A stretch of 64,000 bases of DNA from SYOC01 sp964441775 (GTDB taxonomy: Bacteria; Desulfobacterota; Binatia; Bin18). Every line of letters starts with the position of its first letter. Positions within the stretch are counted from its first letter, which is position 1. Position numbers and translations under genes: made by a program. The notes under the pieces were generated by a model, which worked only from the letters and a program-made list of their open reading frames with translations, did no database searches and was not told where the DNA came from. Below, piece by piece: positions 1 through 8,900 of the stretch. Location of the stretch: NCBI GenBank assembly GCA_964441775.1, contig CAYTVL010000005.1:62001-126000 (forward strand), in the 5' to 3' direction.

Positions 1-279
1 TCCAAGAATAGGCTCGGTGTTTACCTCACCAGAGATGATTGTTCCCCCAACAATCTCTCCCATAAATTCAATCTGGCCTGTCACAATATCCATCTTGGTT
101 TCGCTGCCATCGGCCAGTTCATAAGTTCGTTGACCTTTGGGTTTGAGGCCGATGGCTTCAAGATGCTGTCTGGGTACGAGGCAATCGATCGTACCGGTAT
201 CGACCAGGAAGAGTCCATCCCAGGCTCGTTCCGGCTCGGCGGGGTTTCGAATCGTGACGGTGACTTGCGTGACACCCAT
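1..279 (-). CDS. Clan AA (retropepsin-like) aspartic protease, partial
   Basis: The reading frame runs off the left edge. The visible 93 residues contain LFLVDTGTIDCLVP, with the catalytic DTG at residues 27-29 in a hydrophobic context, which is the signature of single-domain retropepsin-like proteases common as small bacterial proteins. I chose the ATG at 279 because a GAGG ribosome-binding site lies just upstream; a GTG at 275 belongs to another frame. It follows the DUF4242 gene by 24 nt on the same strand, so the two are probably co-transcribed. Substrate unknown. The second flap half and the C terminus are outside the window. Confidence 0.75.
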   Translation of the reverse strand, partial: MGVTQVTVTIRNPAEPERAWDGLFLVDTGTIDCLVPRQHLEAIGLKPKGQRTYELADGSETKMDIVTGQIEFMGEIVGGTIISGEVNTEPILG

Positions 280-303
280 ACTGACCTCTTCAGCCTCTTC
301 TCG

Positions 304-564
304 CTACGCGAACGCCTCCGGTCGCAGCTCGCTATCGACCTCGATGATCACATCCGCTGGGATGTTCAGCCGTCGCGCTGCTTCCCGGATGGCCTCAGCA
401 TTAGGCGCTTCGTAGAGACAGTAGGTCTTCTTCTTGTCAGCGCTGAGAAATGAAAACAGCCACTGCACCCCAGCGTCCATATTCACCTGTTTGATTGCAG
501 CAGCAACGTCGCGGTTGAGTTCGACTTGCTCGGCAAAATTTCGTTCGATCATGAAGCGCGGCAT
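304..564 (-). CDS. DUF4242 family small protein (copy 1)
   Basis: 86-aa protein beginning MPRFMIERNFAEQ and containing the segment FSFLSADKKKTYCLYEAP, typical of DUF4242 (SCO4226-like, ferredoxin-like fold; one member has been described as nickel-binding). Precise role unknown. The start at 564 is set by a strong GGGAGG Shine-Dalgarno; the longer in-frame extension upstream has no such site. It is divergent from the cyclase/ATPase gene at 879 and is nearly identical in its C-terminal 60 residues to the copy at 5213-5473, which is also divergent from a cyclase/ATPase gene. The repeated pairing suggests a functional link, for example a sensor or ligand-handling partner, but that is inference. 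Confidence 0.85.
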   Translation of the reverse strand: MPRFMIERNFAEQVELNRDVAAAIKQVNMDAGVQWLFSFLSADKKKTYCLYEAPNAEAIREAARRLNIPADVIIEVDSELRPEAFA

Positions 565-625
565 ACATACCTCCCTTTCTTTGGTCCGGTTATAGTTGCG
601 GAATGTAGCACAACAGGCAGTGAGT
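565..625 (-). promoter_or_regulatory. Conserved upstream region of DUF4242 copy 1
   Basis: Besides the ribosome-binding site, a block at 598-618 is identical to 5508-5528 upstream of DUF4242 copy 2, while the sequence around it has diverged. Reading on the minus strand, a TATAAC hexamer follows the block (TATAAT in copy 2), a plausible -10 element. No convincing -35 at 17 nt is seen, so the conserved block may be an activator or repressor site. Confidence 0.45.
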
Positions 626-661
626 GTCTGTAGCTTGAGAATAGCGATTTCCTTGACACAC

Positions 662-803
662 GGGTGCATAACACAATCCTGGATTCCGGGTCGCGGCCTA
701 CGGCCTTGCCCGGAATGACGAGCGAGGCCGAGCCGTCATTCCGGCGAAAGCCGGAATCCAGGGAGAACTGAAAATACTTTTGCTAAGAAATTGTTATGCA
801 CCC
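662..803. mobile_element. 142-bp MITE-like palindromic element, copy 1
   Basis: Element with terminal inverted repeats GGGTGCATAACA / TGTTATGCACCC and an inner pair of arms of the GTCATTCCGG...CCGGAATCCAGG type. Exactly 142 bp, the same length as the copies at 10648-10789 (inverted) and 19392-19533. Non-coding. The terminal repeats and constant length suggest mobilisation as one unit. No transposase in the window carries matching ends. Confidence 0.7.
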
Positions 804-878
804 TCGACACGCGTCTGCCTCGACAGCAGCACTGGTCGTGGTAGGATAAGCATCTTCGATTAAAGGAAGGAACCATCG

Positions 879-3800
879 ATGACCTTTGATGAAGTTCTTA
901 CACAGGTGATCGAGCTCTTGCAACGCCAAGGCCGGGTCTCGTACGGAGCGTTGAAGCGACGGTTCACTCTCGATGATGACTACCTCCAAGATCTCAAAGA
1001 TGAACTTATCGACGCTCAACAAGTAGCTTGTGACCAGGACGGTAAGGTGCTGGTATGGACTGGGGCTGCGCCCGTTCTAGGTTCCACGTTTAACGTTCCA
1101 CGTGCTTCTTCGTCTCCAAGCTCTCACACTCCCCCTGCCTTTTCTCAGGACTCAGCACTCAGGACTCAGCACTCAACCGGCGAACGTCGCCAGCTCACGG
1201 TGATGTTCTGTGACCTGGTGGGCTCTACCGCCCTCTCGGAACAGCTCGATCCCGAAGACTACAGTGAAGTGGTGCAGGCGTATCAAGCGGCCAGCACCGC
1301 CGTGGTCCGGCGCTATGAAGGCCATATTGCTCAGCATCTCGGCGATGGACTGCTGGTCTACTTTGGTTATCCCAGCGCCCACGAGGACGAGGCCCAACGC
1401 GCCGTGCGCACCGGTTTAGAGATTGTCGGCGCTATTGCGACATTGTCGTTCCCACGACACATCCGTTTACCACAGCCACTCCAAGTGCGCATTGGCGTAC
1501 ACACGGGCCCCGTGGTGGTGAGTGAGATCGGCAGTAGCGAGCGCCGGGAGATGCTCGCTTTGGGAGAGACGCCGAACCTAGCAGCACGGGTGCAGGGAGA
1601 AGCGGCCCCCAATACCGTGGTGGTCAGCGCGGCCACCTCGCGATTGGTGCAGGGCTTATTCGAGTGGCAAGACCTAGGGGCGCGGACCCTGAAGGGCATC
1701 TCCACCCCGCTGCCGCTTTATCGTGTGGTGGACGAGAGTGGCGTGCAGAGTCGCTTTGAGGCAGCGGTGCGCACGGGGCTCACGCCACTCGTGGGGAGAG
1801 AAGAAGAGCTGGGGTTGTTACGCCGGCATTGGGAGAGGGCCAAAGCAGGCGAGGGACAAGTGGTACTGCTCAGTGGCGAAGCGGGCATTGGCAAGTCCCG
1901 CTTACTGCAAGAGCTGAAGAACCAAGTAGTGCAAGAGGGCGCAACCCGGATCGAGTTCCGCTGCTCGCCTTATCACCAGAACAGCGCCCTGTATCCGGTG
2001 TTGGAGCACTTACAGCGCCTGCTGCAGTTCCAGAGAGAAGATACTCCCCAGGCCAAGCTCGACAAACTCGCAACCTCCCTGGCCCGTTATCGCTTTCCTC
2101 AAATTGATACGCTACCTCTGTTGGCCGCGTTACTCTCATTGCCCCATCCCGACGGCTCTCCGCCGCTCAGTCTTACTCCCGAGCGGCAGAAGCAGAAGAC
2201 ACAGGAAGCTTTAGTGGGATGGTTGATCGAGGAAGCCGAGCAGACGGCAGTCTATAGCGCCTGGGAAGACCTGCATTGGGCCGATCCCTCGACGCTAGAG
2301 CTGCTCTCTCTTTTCCTCGACCAGGTTCCAACTACACGGCTCTTTACTCTGCTGACGTTTCGCCCGGAGTTTACGCCACCCTGGGGTGCTCGTGCCTATC
2401 TCAGCCAACTTACGCTCAGCCGCTTAGCGAGCGCCCAAGTGGGGGAGATGGTGACTAAAGTGACCGGCGGTCAAGCGTTGTCGGCAGAGGTCGTGCAGCA
2501 AGTTATTGCCAAGACCGATGGGGTGCCGCTGTTTGTGGAAGAGCTGACCAAGAGTGTGGTCGAATCTGTCGGGGCATTGCGCGAGGCGCCTCTCCAACCA
2601 CTAGCGATCCCCACGACGTTACAAGACGCACTCATGGCGCGGCTGGATCGCTTGTCCACCGTGCGCGACGTGGCCCAACTCGGGGCCGCGATCGGGCGCG
2701 AGTTTTCCTACGATATGATCCATGCGGTCTCGCCGCTCGATGAGACAAGCTTGCAGCAGGCCCTGGCCAAGTTGGTGGAAGCGGAGCTGCTATATCGACA
2801 TGGACTACCACCGCAGGTGCGCTATGTGTTCAAGCATGCCCTGGTGCAGGACACGGCCTATCAATCGCTGCTCAAGAGTCGGCGGCAACAAGTGCACCAG
2901 CAGATTGCCCGAGCGATGGAAGGACATTTTCTTGACATCGTAGCAACCCAACCCGAGCTGATCGCCCATCATTACACGGAAGCGGGACTGAGCGAGCACG
3001 CACTTCCCTACTGGCAGCGGGCCGGAGAGCGAGCGGTGCAACTGCCAGCCTATGCCGAGGCAATGAAGTTCTACCACCTCGCGCTGCAGGCCTTGGAACA
3101 GCAAGAAGCTGTAGACGAGACACAGCGTTGCACGCTGTTGTTGGCCCTGGGGGAAGCGCAACTGAAGGCGGGCGAACCCCTTGCGGCCCAGAACACGTTC
3201 CTGCGCGCTGCCGACATTGCTCGGGCGCTAGGAGCAACAGAGAGCTTCGTCCGTGCTGCACTGGGGCTCGAAAGACTGACCCACACGCTCGGTCTTGCCG
3301 CAGCTCCGGCAATGCGCCTGCTCGAGGAAGCGCTCCAGAGACTCGGGATGGAAGACAGTCCGCTCACGGCGAAAACCTTGGGTGGTTTAGCCCTAGTACT
3401 ACAGCTTACAGGGGTGCAGGAACAAGCGCTGGTCTACGCCCAGCAGGCGGTGACCATGGCCCGACGCCTTGCCGACCCGGAGCTACTCAGCGCCAACCTC
3501 ATGGGGCTACTTCACACTCTCCAGGGGCCAGAATACGCGCAGCAGCGCCTGGCCTACGCCACCGAGATGCTGCACCTCACCAAGACAGCGAACGATAAAC
3601 AACCTGTGCTCGACGCACTCTACTGGCGTGTACTATGCTTGCTCGAATTGGGTGATATGCTAGCTACCAACGAAGAGATCAATACGTATGTCCCCTTGGC
3701 GGAAGAGTCGCAGCAACCTTTCGACCTTTGCCTCGCCGCAGGGTTTCGAGTTATGCGTGCCCTTATGGAAGGCCGCTTTGAGGACGGGGAGCGTCTAGCT

Positions 3801-4487
3801 CAGCAAGCCCTCGCCATCGGCCAGCGTCTGCAAACAGAAAACGCCGCCGGCATCTTTGGCCTACAGATGTTTACCCTGCGCCGCGAGCAAGGCCGCCTCA
3901 GGGAATTGGAGCCCGTCGTACGCTACTTCGTCCAGCAACACACCACAGCCGGCACCTGGCGCCCGGGCCTCGCGTTGATCTACAGCGAACTGAGGCGCAC
4001 AGAGGAAGCGAGAGCAGAGTTTGAGCACCTGGCGCAGCAGGACTTCGCCGATATTCCTCGCGATGCCCTGTGGATAGCTTGCATAACGTATCTTGCCGAC
4101 GTTTGCACCTTCCTCAGAGACAAGACCCGTGCGGCCACCTTGTACCAATTCCTCCTACCCTATGCTGGGCGTACAGTCGTCATTGGTAGTGCTGCGGTCT
4201 GTTACGGTGCTATGTCACGCTATCTGGGGGCGTTAGCAACTACCCTGGGGCGCTGGGACGAAGCCGCGCAGCACTTCGAGGACGCTCTGGCCATGAACAC
4301 CCGCATGGAAGCCTGGCCCTGGCTGGCGCATACCCAGTATCAGTACGCGACCATGCTACTGTCACGCGATCAGCCTGGTGATGGCGAGAAAGCTCGGGCG
4401 CTGCTCCAGGCCGCGCTGGCCACGGCTCGGGAACTCGGCATGCGGGCCCTGGAGGAGCGGATCACGGCGCCAGTGGATACGACCTAG
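879..4487 (+). CDS. Class III nucleotide cyclase / STAND ATPase / TPR regulator (copy 1)
   Basis: 1202 aa. Order: a small helical N-terminal domain (1-60); a low-complexity linker (66-100); a class III cyclase domain (about 104-285) with metal-binding Asp112 (MFCDLVGST) and Asp156 (LGDGLLVYFG) and the NLAAR segment (Asn233, Arg237); an AAA/STAND ATPase with Walker A GEAGIGKS (333-340) and a Walker B-like WEDLHWADPS; then a long TPR-like helical C-terminal half. The key cyclase residues are present, so catalysis is plausible. Such proteins are thought to couple cyclase activity to an NTP-driven switch, but the signal is unknown. Start chosen after GGAAGGAACC. Paralogue at 5933-9523 with long tracts of near-identical DNA. 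Confidence 0.9.
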   Translation: MTFDEVLTQVIELLQRQGRVSYGALKRRFTLDDDYLQDLKDELIDAQQVACDQDGKVLVWTGAAPVLGSTFNVPRASSSPSSHTPPAFSQDSALRTQHSTGERRQLTVMFCDLVGSTALSEQLDPEDYSEVVQAYQAASTAVVRRYEGHIAQHLGDGLLVYFGYPSAHEDEAQRAVRTGLEIVGAIATLSFPRHIRLPQPLQVRIGVHTGPVVVSEIGSSERREMLALGETPNLAARVQGEAAPNTVVVSAATSRLVQGLFEWQDLGARTLKGISTPLPLYRVVDESGVQSRFEAAVRTGLTPLVGREEELGLLRRHWERAKAGEGQVVLLSGEAGIGKSRLLQELKNQVVQEGATRIEFRCSPYHQNSALYPVLEHLQRLLQFQREDTPQAKLDKLATSLARYRFPQIDTLPLLAALLSLPHPDGSPPLSLTPERQKQKTQEALVGWLIEEAEQTAVYSAWEDLHWADPSTLELLSLFLDQVPTTRLFTLLTFRPEFTPPWGARAYLSQLTLSRLASAQVGEMVTKVTGGQALSAEVVQQVIAKTDGVPLFVEELTKSVVESVGALREAPLQPLAIPTTLQDALMARLDRLSTVRDVAQLGAAIGREFSYDMIHAVSPLDETSLQQALAKLVEAELLYRHGLPPQVRYVFKHALVQDTAYQSLLKSRRQQVHQQIARAMEGHFLDIVATQPELIAHHYTEAGLSEHALPYWQRAGERAVQLPAYAEAMKFYHLALQALEQQEAVDETQRCTLLLALGEAQLKAGEPLAAQNTFLRAADIARALGATESFVRAALGLERLTHTLGLAAAPAMRLLEEALQRLGMEDSPLTAKTLGGLALVLQLTGVQEQALVYAQQAVTMARRLADPELLSANLMGLLHTLQGPEYAQQRLAYATEMLHLTKTANDKQPVLDALYWRVLCLLELGDMLATNEEINTYVPLAEESQQPFDLCLAAGFRVMRALMEGRFEDGERLAQQALAIGQRLQTENAAGIFGLQMFTLRREQGRLRELEPVVRYFVQQHTTAGTWRPGLALIYSELRRTEEARAEFEHLAQQDFADIPRDALWIACITYLADVCTFLRDKTRAATLYQFLLPYAGRTVVIGSAAVCYGAMSRYLGALATTLGRWDEAAQHFEDALAMNTRMEAWPWLAHTQYQYATMLLSRDQPGDGEKARALLQAALATARELGMRALEERITAPVDTT

Positions 4488-4514
4488 ATACTGGTTGGCA
4501 AGGGGAAGGAAACT

Positions 4515-4585
4515 GTCATTGTGAGGAACCCTAGCGACGAAGCAATCCCCCCGGCAGGCAGATTGCCTCGCTGCGCTCGAATGAC
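4515..4585. repeat. Palindromic intergenic repeat, GTCATTGCGAGG family (intact)
   Basis: Begins GTCATTGTGAGGAACC, ends GCTCGAATGAC, with internal arms GAAGCAATC / GATTGCCTCG, and folds back on itself. The same family occurs at 4928-5164, where one copy is interrupted. This copy gives the uninterrupted form needed to recognise that insertion. Confidence 0.75.
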
Positions 4586-4630
4586 ATTAATGGCGCTTTG
4601 TTCCCAATGACAGAGATGTGAAACAGATAG

Positions 4631-4917
4631 ATGAGCAGGAACTATTGCGTCTACATCATGACCAATAGTACAATACCGTGTTGTATACCGGTGTCACCGG
4701 AAATTTGCAGAAGAGAGTCTACGAGCACAAAGAGCACTTTGTTGAGGGATTCACCAAGAAGTATAACATCACCAAGCTGGTCTATTATGAAGTGTATGGC
4801 GACGCTTATAGCGCCATTATGAGAGAAAAACAGATAAAGGCCGGATCCAGACAGAAGAAGATTGCGCTGATTGACAGCATGAACAAAGAGTGGAGGGACT
4901 TATCCAAGGAACTATGA
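4631..4917 (+). pseudogene. GIY-YIG endonuclease family gene, frameshifted
   Basis: Two frames together give a complete 95-residue GIY-YIG protein: MSRNYCVYIMTNS from ATG 4631, then NTVLYTGVTGNLQKRVYEHK and onward to the stop at 4917. The frames meet in ACAATACC near 4670, where one extra A would restore continuous reading (NSTNTVLYTG). The catalytic Tyr pair, Arg of LQKRVYEH, and Glu of the AIMREKQIKAG region are all present. Either this is a recent one-base deletion or an assembly/sequencing error at an A run. Family members are small nucleases often spread with mobile DNA; it lies among repeats. Confidence 0.75.
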
Positions 4918-4927
4918 AAGGCAGAGG

Positions 4928-5164
4928 GTCATTGCGAGGAGCCTTAGGACTTTGAGACAAAACCCTTAAACGGAGATCGAGCAGTCTGTCATTGCGAGGA
5001 GCAAGAAGCGACGAAGCAATCTCTGTTTGCGGGCCAAGATTGCTTCGCTCCGCTCGCAATGACCCCGTGATCTCATGCCAAACGGTCGAGGTTTTGTCCC
5101 ATAATCCTTAGCGACGAAGCAATCTCCCAGGAAGCAAAGATTGCTTCGCGGCGCTCGCAATGAC
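4928..5164. repeat. GTCATTGCGAGG-family repeat split by a nested insertion
   Basis: Left end GTCATTGCGAGGAGCCTTAG at 4928-4947 and right part CCTTAGCGACGAAGC...GCAATGAC at 5106-5164 are the two pieces of one palindromic repeat. Joining them at the shared CCTTAG recreates the layout of the intact copy at 4515-4585. The material between is a second element. Confidence 0.7.
4948..5105. mobile_element. Small nested element with CCTTAG target duplication
   Basis: 158-bp insert flanked by direct repeats CCTTAG (4942-4947 and 5106-5111). Its ends carry imperfect inverted repeats, GAGACAAAACCCT on the left and the complement of GGGACAAAACCTC on the right. It contains its own complete GTCATTGCGAGG-family palindrome at 4988-5063. 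No coding capacity. The target duplication makes transposition the simplest explanation. Confidence 0.65.
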
Positions 5165-5212
5165 TTGACGCCCTGAGTTTGCAGACGCCCTCGAAGCTGT
5201 GGCTCCCGCTCA

Positions 5213-5473
5213 TTACGCGAATGCTTCCGGTCGTAGCTCACTATCGACCTCGATAATCACATCTGCTGGGATGTTCAGTCGCCGGGCCGCCTCACGAATC
5301 GCTTCGGCGTTCGGGGCTTCGTAGAGACAGTAGGTCTTCTTCTTGTCGGCGCTGAGAAACGAGAACAGCCACTGCACGCCGACGTCCGTATTGACTTGCT
5401 TGACTGCGGCGGCGGCATCACGATTGAATTCGAGTTGCTCGGCAAAATTTCGCTCGATGATAAAGCGCGCCAT
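5213..5473 (-). CDS. DUF4242 family small protein (copy 2)
   Basis: 86 aa, starting MARFIIERNFAEQ after a GGGAGG ribosome-binding site. Differs from copy 1 (304-564) at only about ten positions, all in the N-terminal half; the last ~55 residues are identical. Like copy 1 it lies upstream of, and divergent from, a cyclase/STAND/TPR gene, here separated from it by an antitoxin gene. The protein lacks a signal peptide or membrane segment and should be cytoplasmic. Function unknown; a role linked to the neighbouring regulator is inferred from the duplicated arrangement. Confidence 0.85.
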   Translation of the reverse strand: MARFIIERNFAEQLEFNRDAAAAVKQVNTDVGVQWLFSFLSADKKKTYCLYEAPNAEAIREAARRLNIPADVIIEVDSELRPEAFA

Positions 5474-5545
5474 ACATGCCTCCCTTTTTGTCAGTCCGAT
5501 TATATCTGCGGAATGTAGCACAACAGGCGGGTAGTGTCTGTAGTT
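5474..5545 (-). promoter_or_regulatory. Conserved upstream region of DUF4242 copy 2
   Basis: Holds the 21-bp block 5508-5528 that is identical to 598-618 and, just downstream of it on the minus strand, ATATAAT, a good -10 candidate. Conservation of this block in both module copies, within otherwise diverged flanks, argues for a shared control site. Confidence 0.5.
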
Positions 5546-5643
5546 CGTAGGTGTGGCAACCCTTCTTCTCTCTGAATCATCGTACGTTGACAGCAACGAG
5601 CTAAGATTTTAGTCTAAATTTCGGTCTATGAAAGGAAGACAAA

Positions 5644-5916
5644 ATGGCGAAGACTCTCCCTCTGTCCGAGGCAAAGGCGCGCTTGAGCCAACTCGTTGCC
5701 GATCTAGAAATAAACGAAGAGGAGTTGATTATCACCCGCAATGGCCGACCCGCCGCCGTCCTCATAAGTACCGATGAATTTGCAAGTTGGCAAGAGACAC
5801 GCGAAATCCAACGAGACCCAGCGTTAATGCGTGAAATCAAGCAGGGGCTCAGGCAACTAGAAAAAGGCAAACGATTTACTTTTGAAGAAGTCTTTGGCGA
5901 ACCCTCTGGACAATGA
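5644..5916 (+). CDS. Phd/YefM-type antitoxin without a toxin partner
   Basis: 90 aa. The N terminus MAKTLPLSEAKARLSQLV and the segment ITRNGRPAAVLISTDEF are the DNA-binding half of Phd/YefM antitoxins; the C-terminal ~35 residues are the usual toxin-neutralising tail. Members normally sit 5-20 nt upstream of a RelE/ParE-type toxin. Here the next gene, 16 nt downstream, is the cyclase/STAND regulator, and no toxin-like frame is visible on either side. It may be an orphan left after toxin loss, or it may now act as a repressor of the regulator gene it precedes. Start at 5644 follows AAAGGAAG. Confidence 0.85.
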   Translation: MAKTLPLSEAKARLSQLVADLEINEEELIITRNGRPAAVLISTDEFASWQETREIQRDPALMREIKQGLRQLEKGKRFTFEEVFGEPSGQ

Positions 5917-5932
5917 AAGAAAGGAACCGTCG

Positions 5933-8900
5933 ATGACCTTTGATGAAGTGCTCACGCAAGTACGTGAGCTATTAGAACGCGAAGGGCGGGTGGCCTACCG
6001 CATGCTCAAGCGACGGTTTGCACTGAGCGATGACGACCTGGAAGATCTCAAGGCGGATCTTATTGACGCCAAACGTCTCGCAGCCGATGAAGAAGGAAAG
6101 GTGCTGGTGTGGACAGGCCACGCCAGCCTAGCGTCTAGTATCCCGAGTCCAGTGTCTCAACAGGCGCCGCTTCCTGACCCTAGACCGCAGACGCTAGACT
6201 CTAAACGCGCTGAAGGTGAGCGTCGCCAGCTCACCGTGATGTTCTGTGACCTGGTGGGCTCCACCACCCTCTCGGAACAGCTTGATCCCGAAGAGTATGG
6301 GGAAGTCGTGCGCGCCTATCAAGCGGCCAGCGCCGCCGTGGTCCGGCGCTATGAGGGCCATATCGCCCAACATCTGGGCGATGGCTTACTGGTCTACTTC
6401 GGCTATCCCAGCGCTCATGAAGATGAGGCCCAGCGCGCCATCAGGACTGGCCTGGAGATTGTCGGCGCCATTTCTACTCTTTCGTTCCCGCACCACATAC
6501 GCTTGCCGCGCCCACTCCAAGTGCGCATTGGCGTACACACGGGCCCCGTGGTGGTGAGTGAGATCGGCAGTAGTGAACGGCGCGAGATGCTCGCCTTAGG
6601 AGAGACGCCGAATCTCGCCGCCCGAGTGCAGGGCGAAGCGGAGCCCAATACCGTGGTGGTCAGCGCGGCCACTTCACACTTGGTGCAGGGCTTATTTGAG
6701 TGGCAAGACCTGGGGGCACGGACCCTGAAGGGGATTTCGACGCCGTTGCCTCTGTATCGGGTGGTGGGGGAGAGCGAGATGCGGAGTCGCTTTGAGGCGG
6801 CGGTGCGCACGGGGCTCACGCCATTGGTGGGCAGAGAGGAAGAGCTGGGGCTACTCCGTCGCCATTGGGAACAGGCCAAAGCAGGAGAAGGGCAAGTAGT
6901 GTTGCTCAGTGGTGAGGCGGGCATTGGCAAGTCTCGGCTGTTGCAAGAGCTGAAAGAACAAGTGATGCAAGAGGGCGCGACCCGCATCGAGTTCCGCTGT
7001 TCGCCCTACCATCAGAATAGCGCCTTGTATCCAGTGATTGAGCATCTCCAGCGCATGCTCCAGTTTCAGCGGGACGATACTCCTCAAGCTAAGCTGGAGA
7101 AGCTGACAAGCTGCCTCGCTCGGTACCGTTTTCCTCAGGCCGACACCCTATCGCTACTTGCCGCCTTGCTCTCGCTGCCGCATCCTGTTGGTGCTCTGCC
7201 GCTGAGTCTCACCCCTGAGCGCCAGAAGCAGAAGACGCAGGAAGCCTTGGTAGCGTGGCTCACCGCAGAGGCCGAGCAGACAGCGGTGTACAGCGCCTGG
7301 GAAGACCTGCACTGGGCTGATCCCTCGACCTTAGAGTTGCTGACCCTTTTCCTCGATCAGGCGCCAACTACACGAATGTTGACATTGCTGACCTTTCGTC
7401 CGGAGTTTACGCCGCCCTGGGGCAGTCGGGCCTATCTCAGCCAGCTCACGCTCAGCCGCTTAGATCGCACCCAAGTCAGCGAGATGGTGGAGCGCGTAGC
7501 AGGCGGCAAAGGATTGTCCGCAGAGATGATCCAACAGGTCATCGCCAAGACCGATGGGGTGCCGCTGTTTGTGGAAGAGTTGACCAAAAGCGTGGTGGAA
7601 TCCGTCGGGGCACAGGGCCGGACACCCCTTCACACGCTGGCGATTCCCACAACGTTACAAGACGCACTGATGGCGCGGCTGGATCGTTTGTCCACCGTGC
7701 GCGACGTGGCCCAACTCGGGGCGGCAATTGGGCGGGAGTTCGCATATGACCTGATACGTGCAGTCTCACCGCTCGATGAAGCCAGCTTGCAGCAGGCCCT
7801 GGCCAAGCTGGTGGAAGCCGAATTACTCTATCGACATGGACTACCACCGCAGGTGCGCTATGTGTTCAAACATGCCTTGGTGCAGGACACGGCCTATCAA
7901 TCGCTGCTCAAGAGTCGACGCCAACAGGTGCACCAACAGATTGCCCGGGCACTGGAGGAACATTTCTTTGACACCGTAGAAACTCAACCAGAGCTAGTAG
8001 CCCACCATTACACGGAGGCGGGACTGAGCGAGCAGGCGATTCCCTACTGGCAGCGGGCCGGCGAGCGCGCGGTGCAACTGCCGGCCTATGCCGAGGCGGT
8101 CCGGTTCTACCAGTTGGCCCTGCAGGCCCTGGAGCGGCAGGAAACTGTCAACGAGGCCCAGCGCTGCGCGCTTTTGTTGGCCTTGGGAGAAGCGCAACGC
8201 AAGGCAGGAGAACATCTCGCGGCCCAAGAGACTTTCCTGTATGCTGCCGACATTGCTCGGGCTCTAGGAGAAAAAGAGAACTTCGTCCATGCTGGGCTAG
8301 AGATCGAAAGGTTAACACATGAGGTTGGTCTTCCTGCAGCTCAGGCGGTCAGCCTGCTTGAAGAAGCGCTGCAGGGACTTGGAGTGGAAGATAGTCTGCT
8401 CACCGCGAAAACCTTGGGTGGCTTAGCCCGAGCACTGTGGTACACAGGCGTGCAGGAACACGCGGTGGTATACGCCGAGCAGGCGGTTGCCATGGCCCGA
8501 CGCTTGAACGACCCGGAGTTGCTCGCCGCCAACCTCGATGTGATGATCTTTGCCCTCCAGGGGCCAGAACACACGCAGCGGCGCCTGGCCTGCGCCAGCG
8601 AAATACTGCAACTAACTGAGGCAGCAAACGCGAAAGAACTTCTGCTCGACGCACAGTGGTGGCGTGCGGACTGCCTGCTCGAGTTGGGAGATATGCAGGC
8701 CTCCGACACCGCGATCGCCGTGTACGCTCGCGTAGCGGAAGAGTCGCAGCAACCCATGCATCTTTGCATCAACCTAGGGTTTCGGGCCATGCGGGCTTTG
8801 ATGCAGGGCCGCTTCGCCGACAGTGAGCGCCTGGCCCAAGAAGCCCTCGCCATCGGCCAGCGCCTGCAAACGGAGAACGCCACAGGCATTTTTGGTTTAC

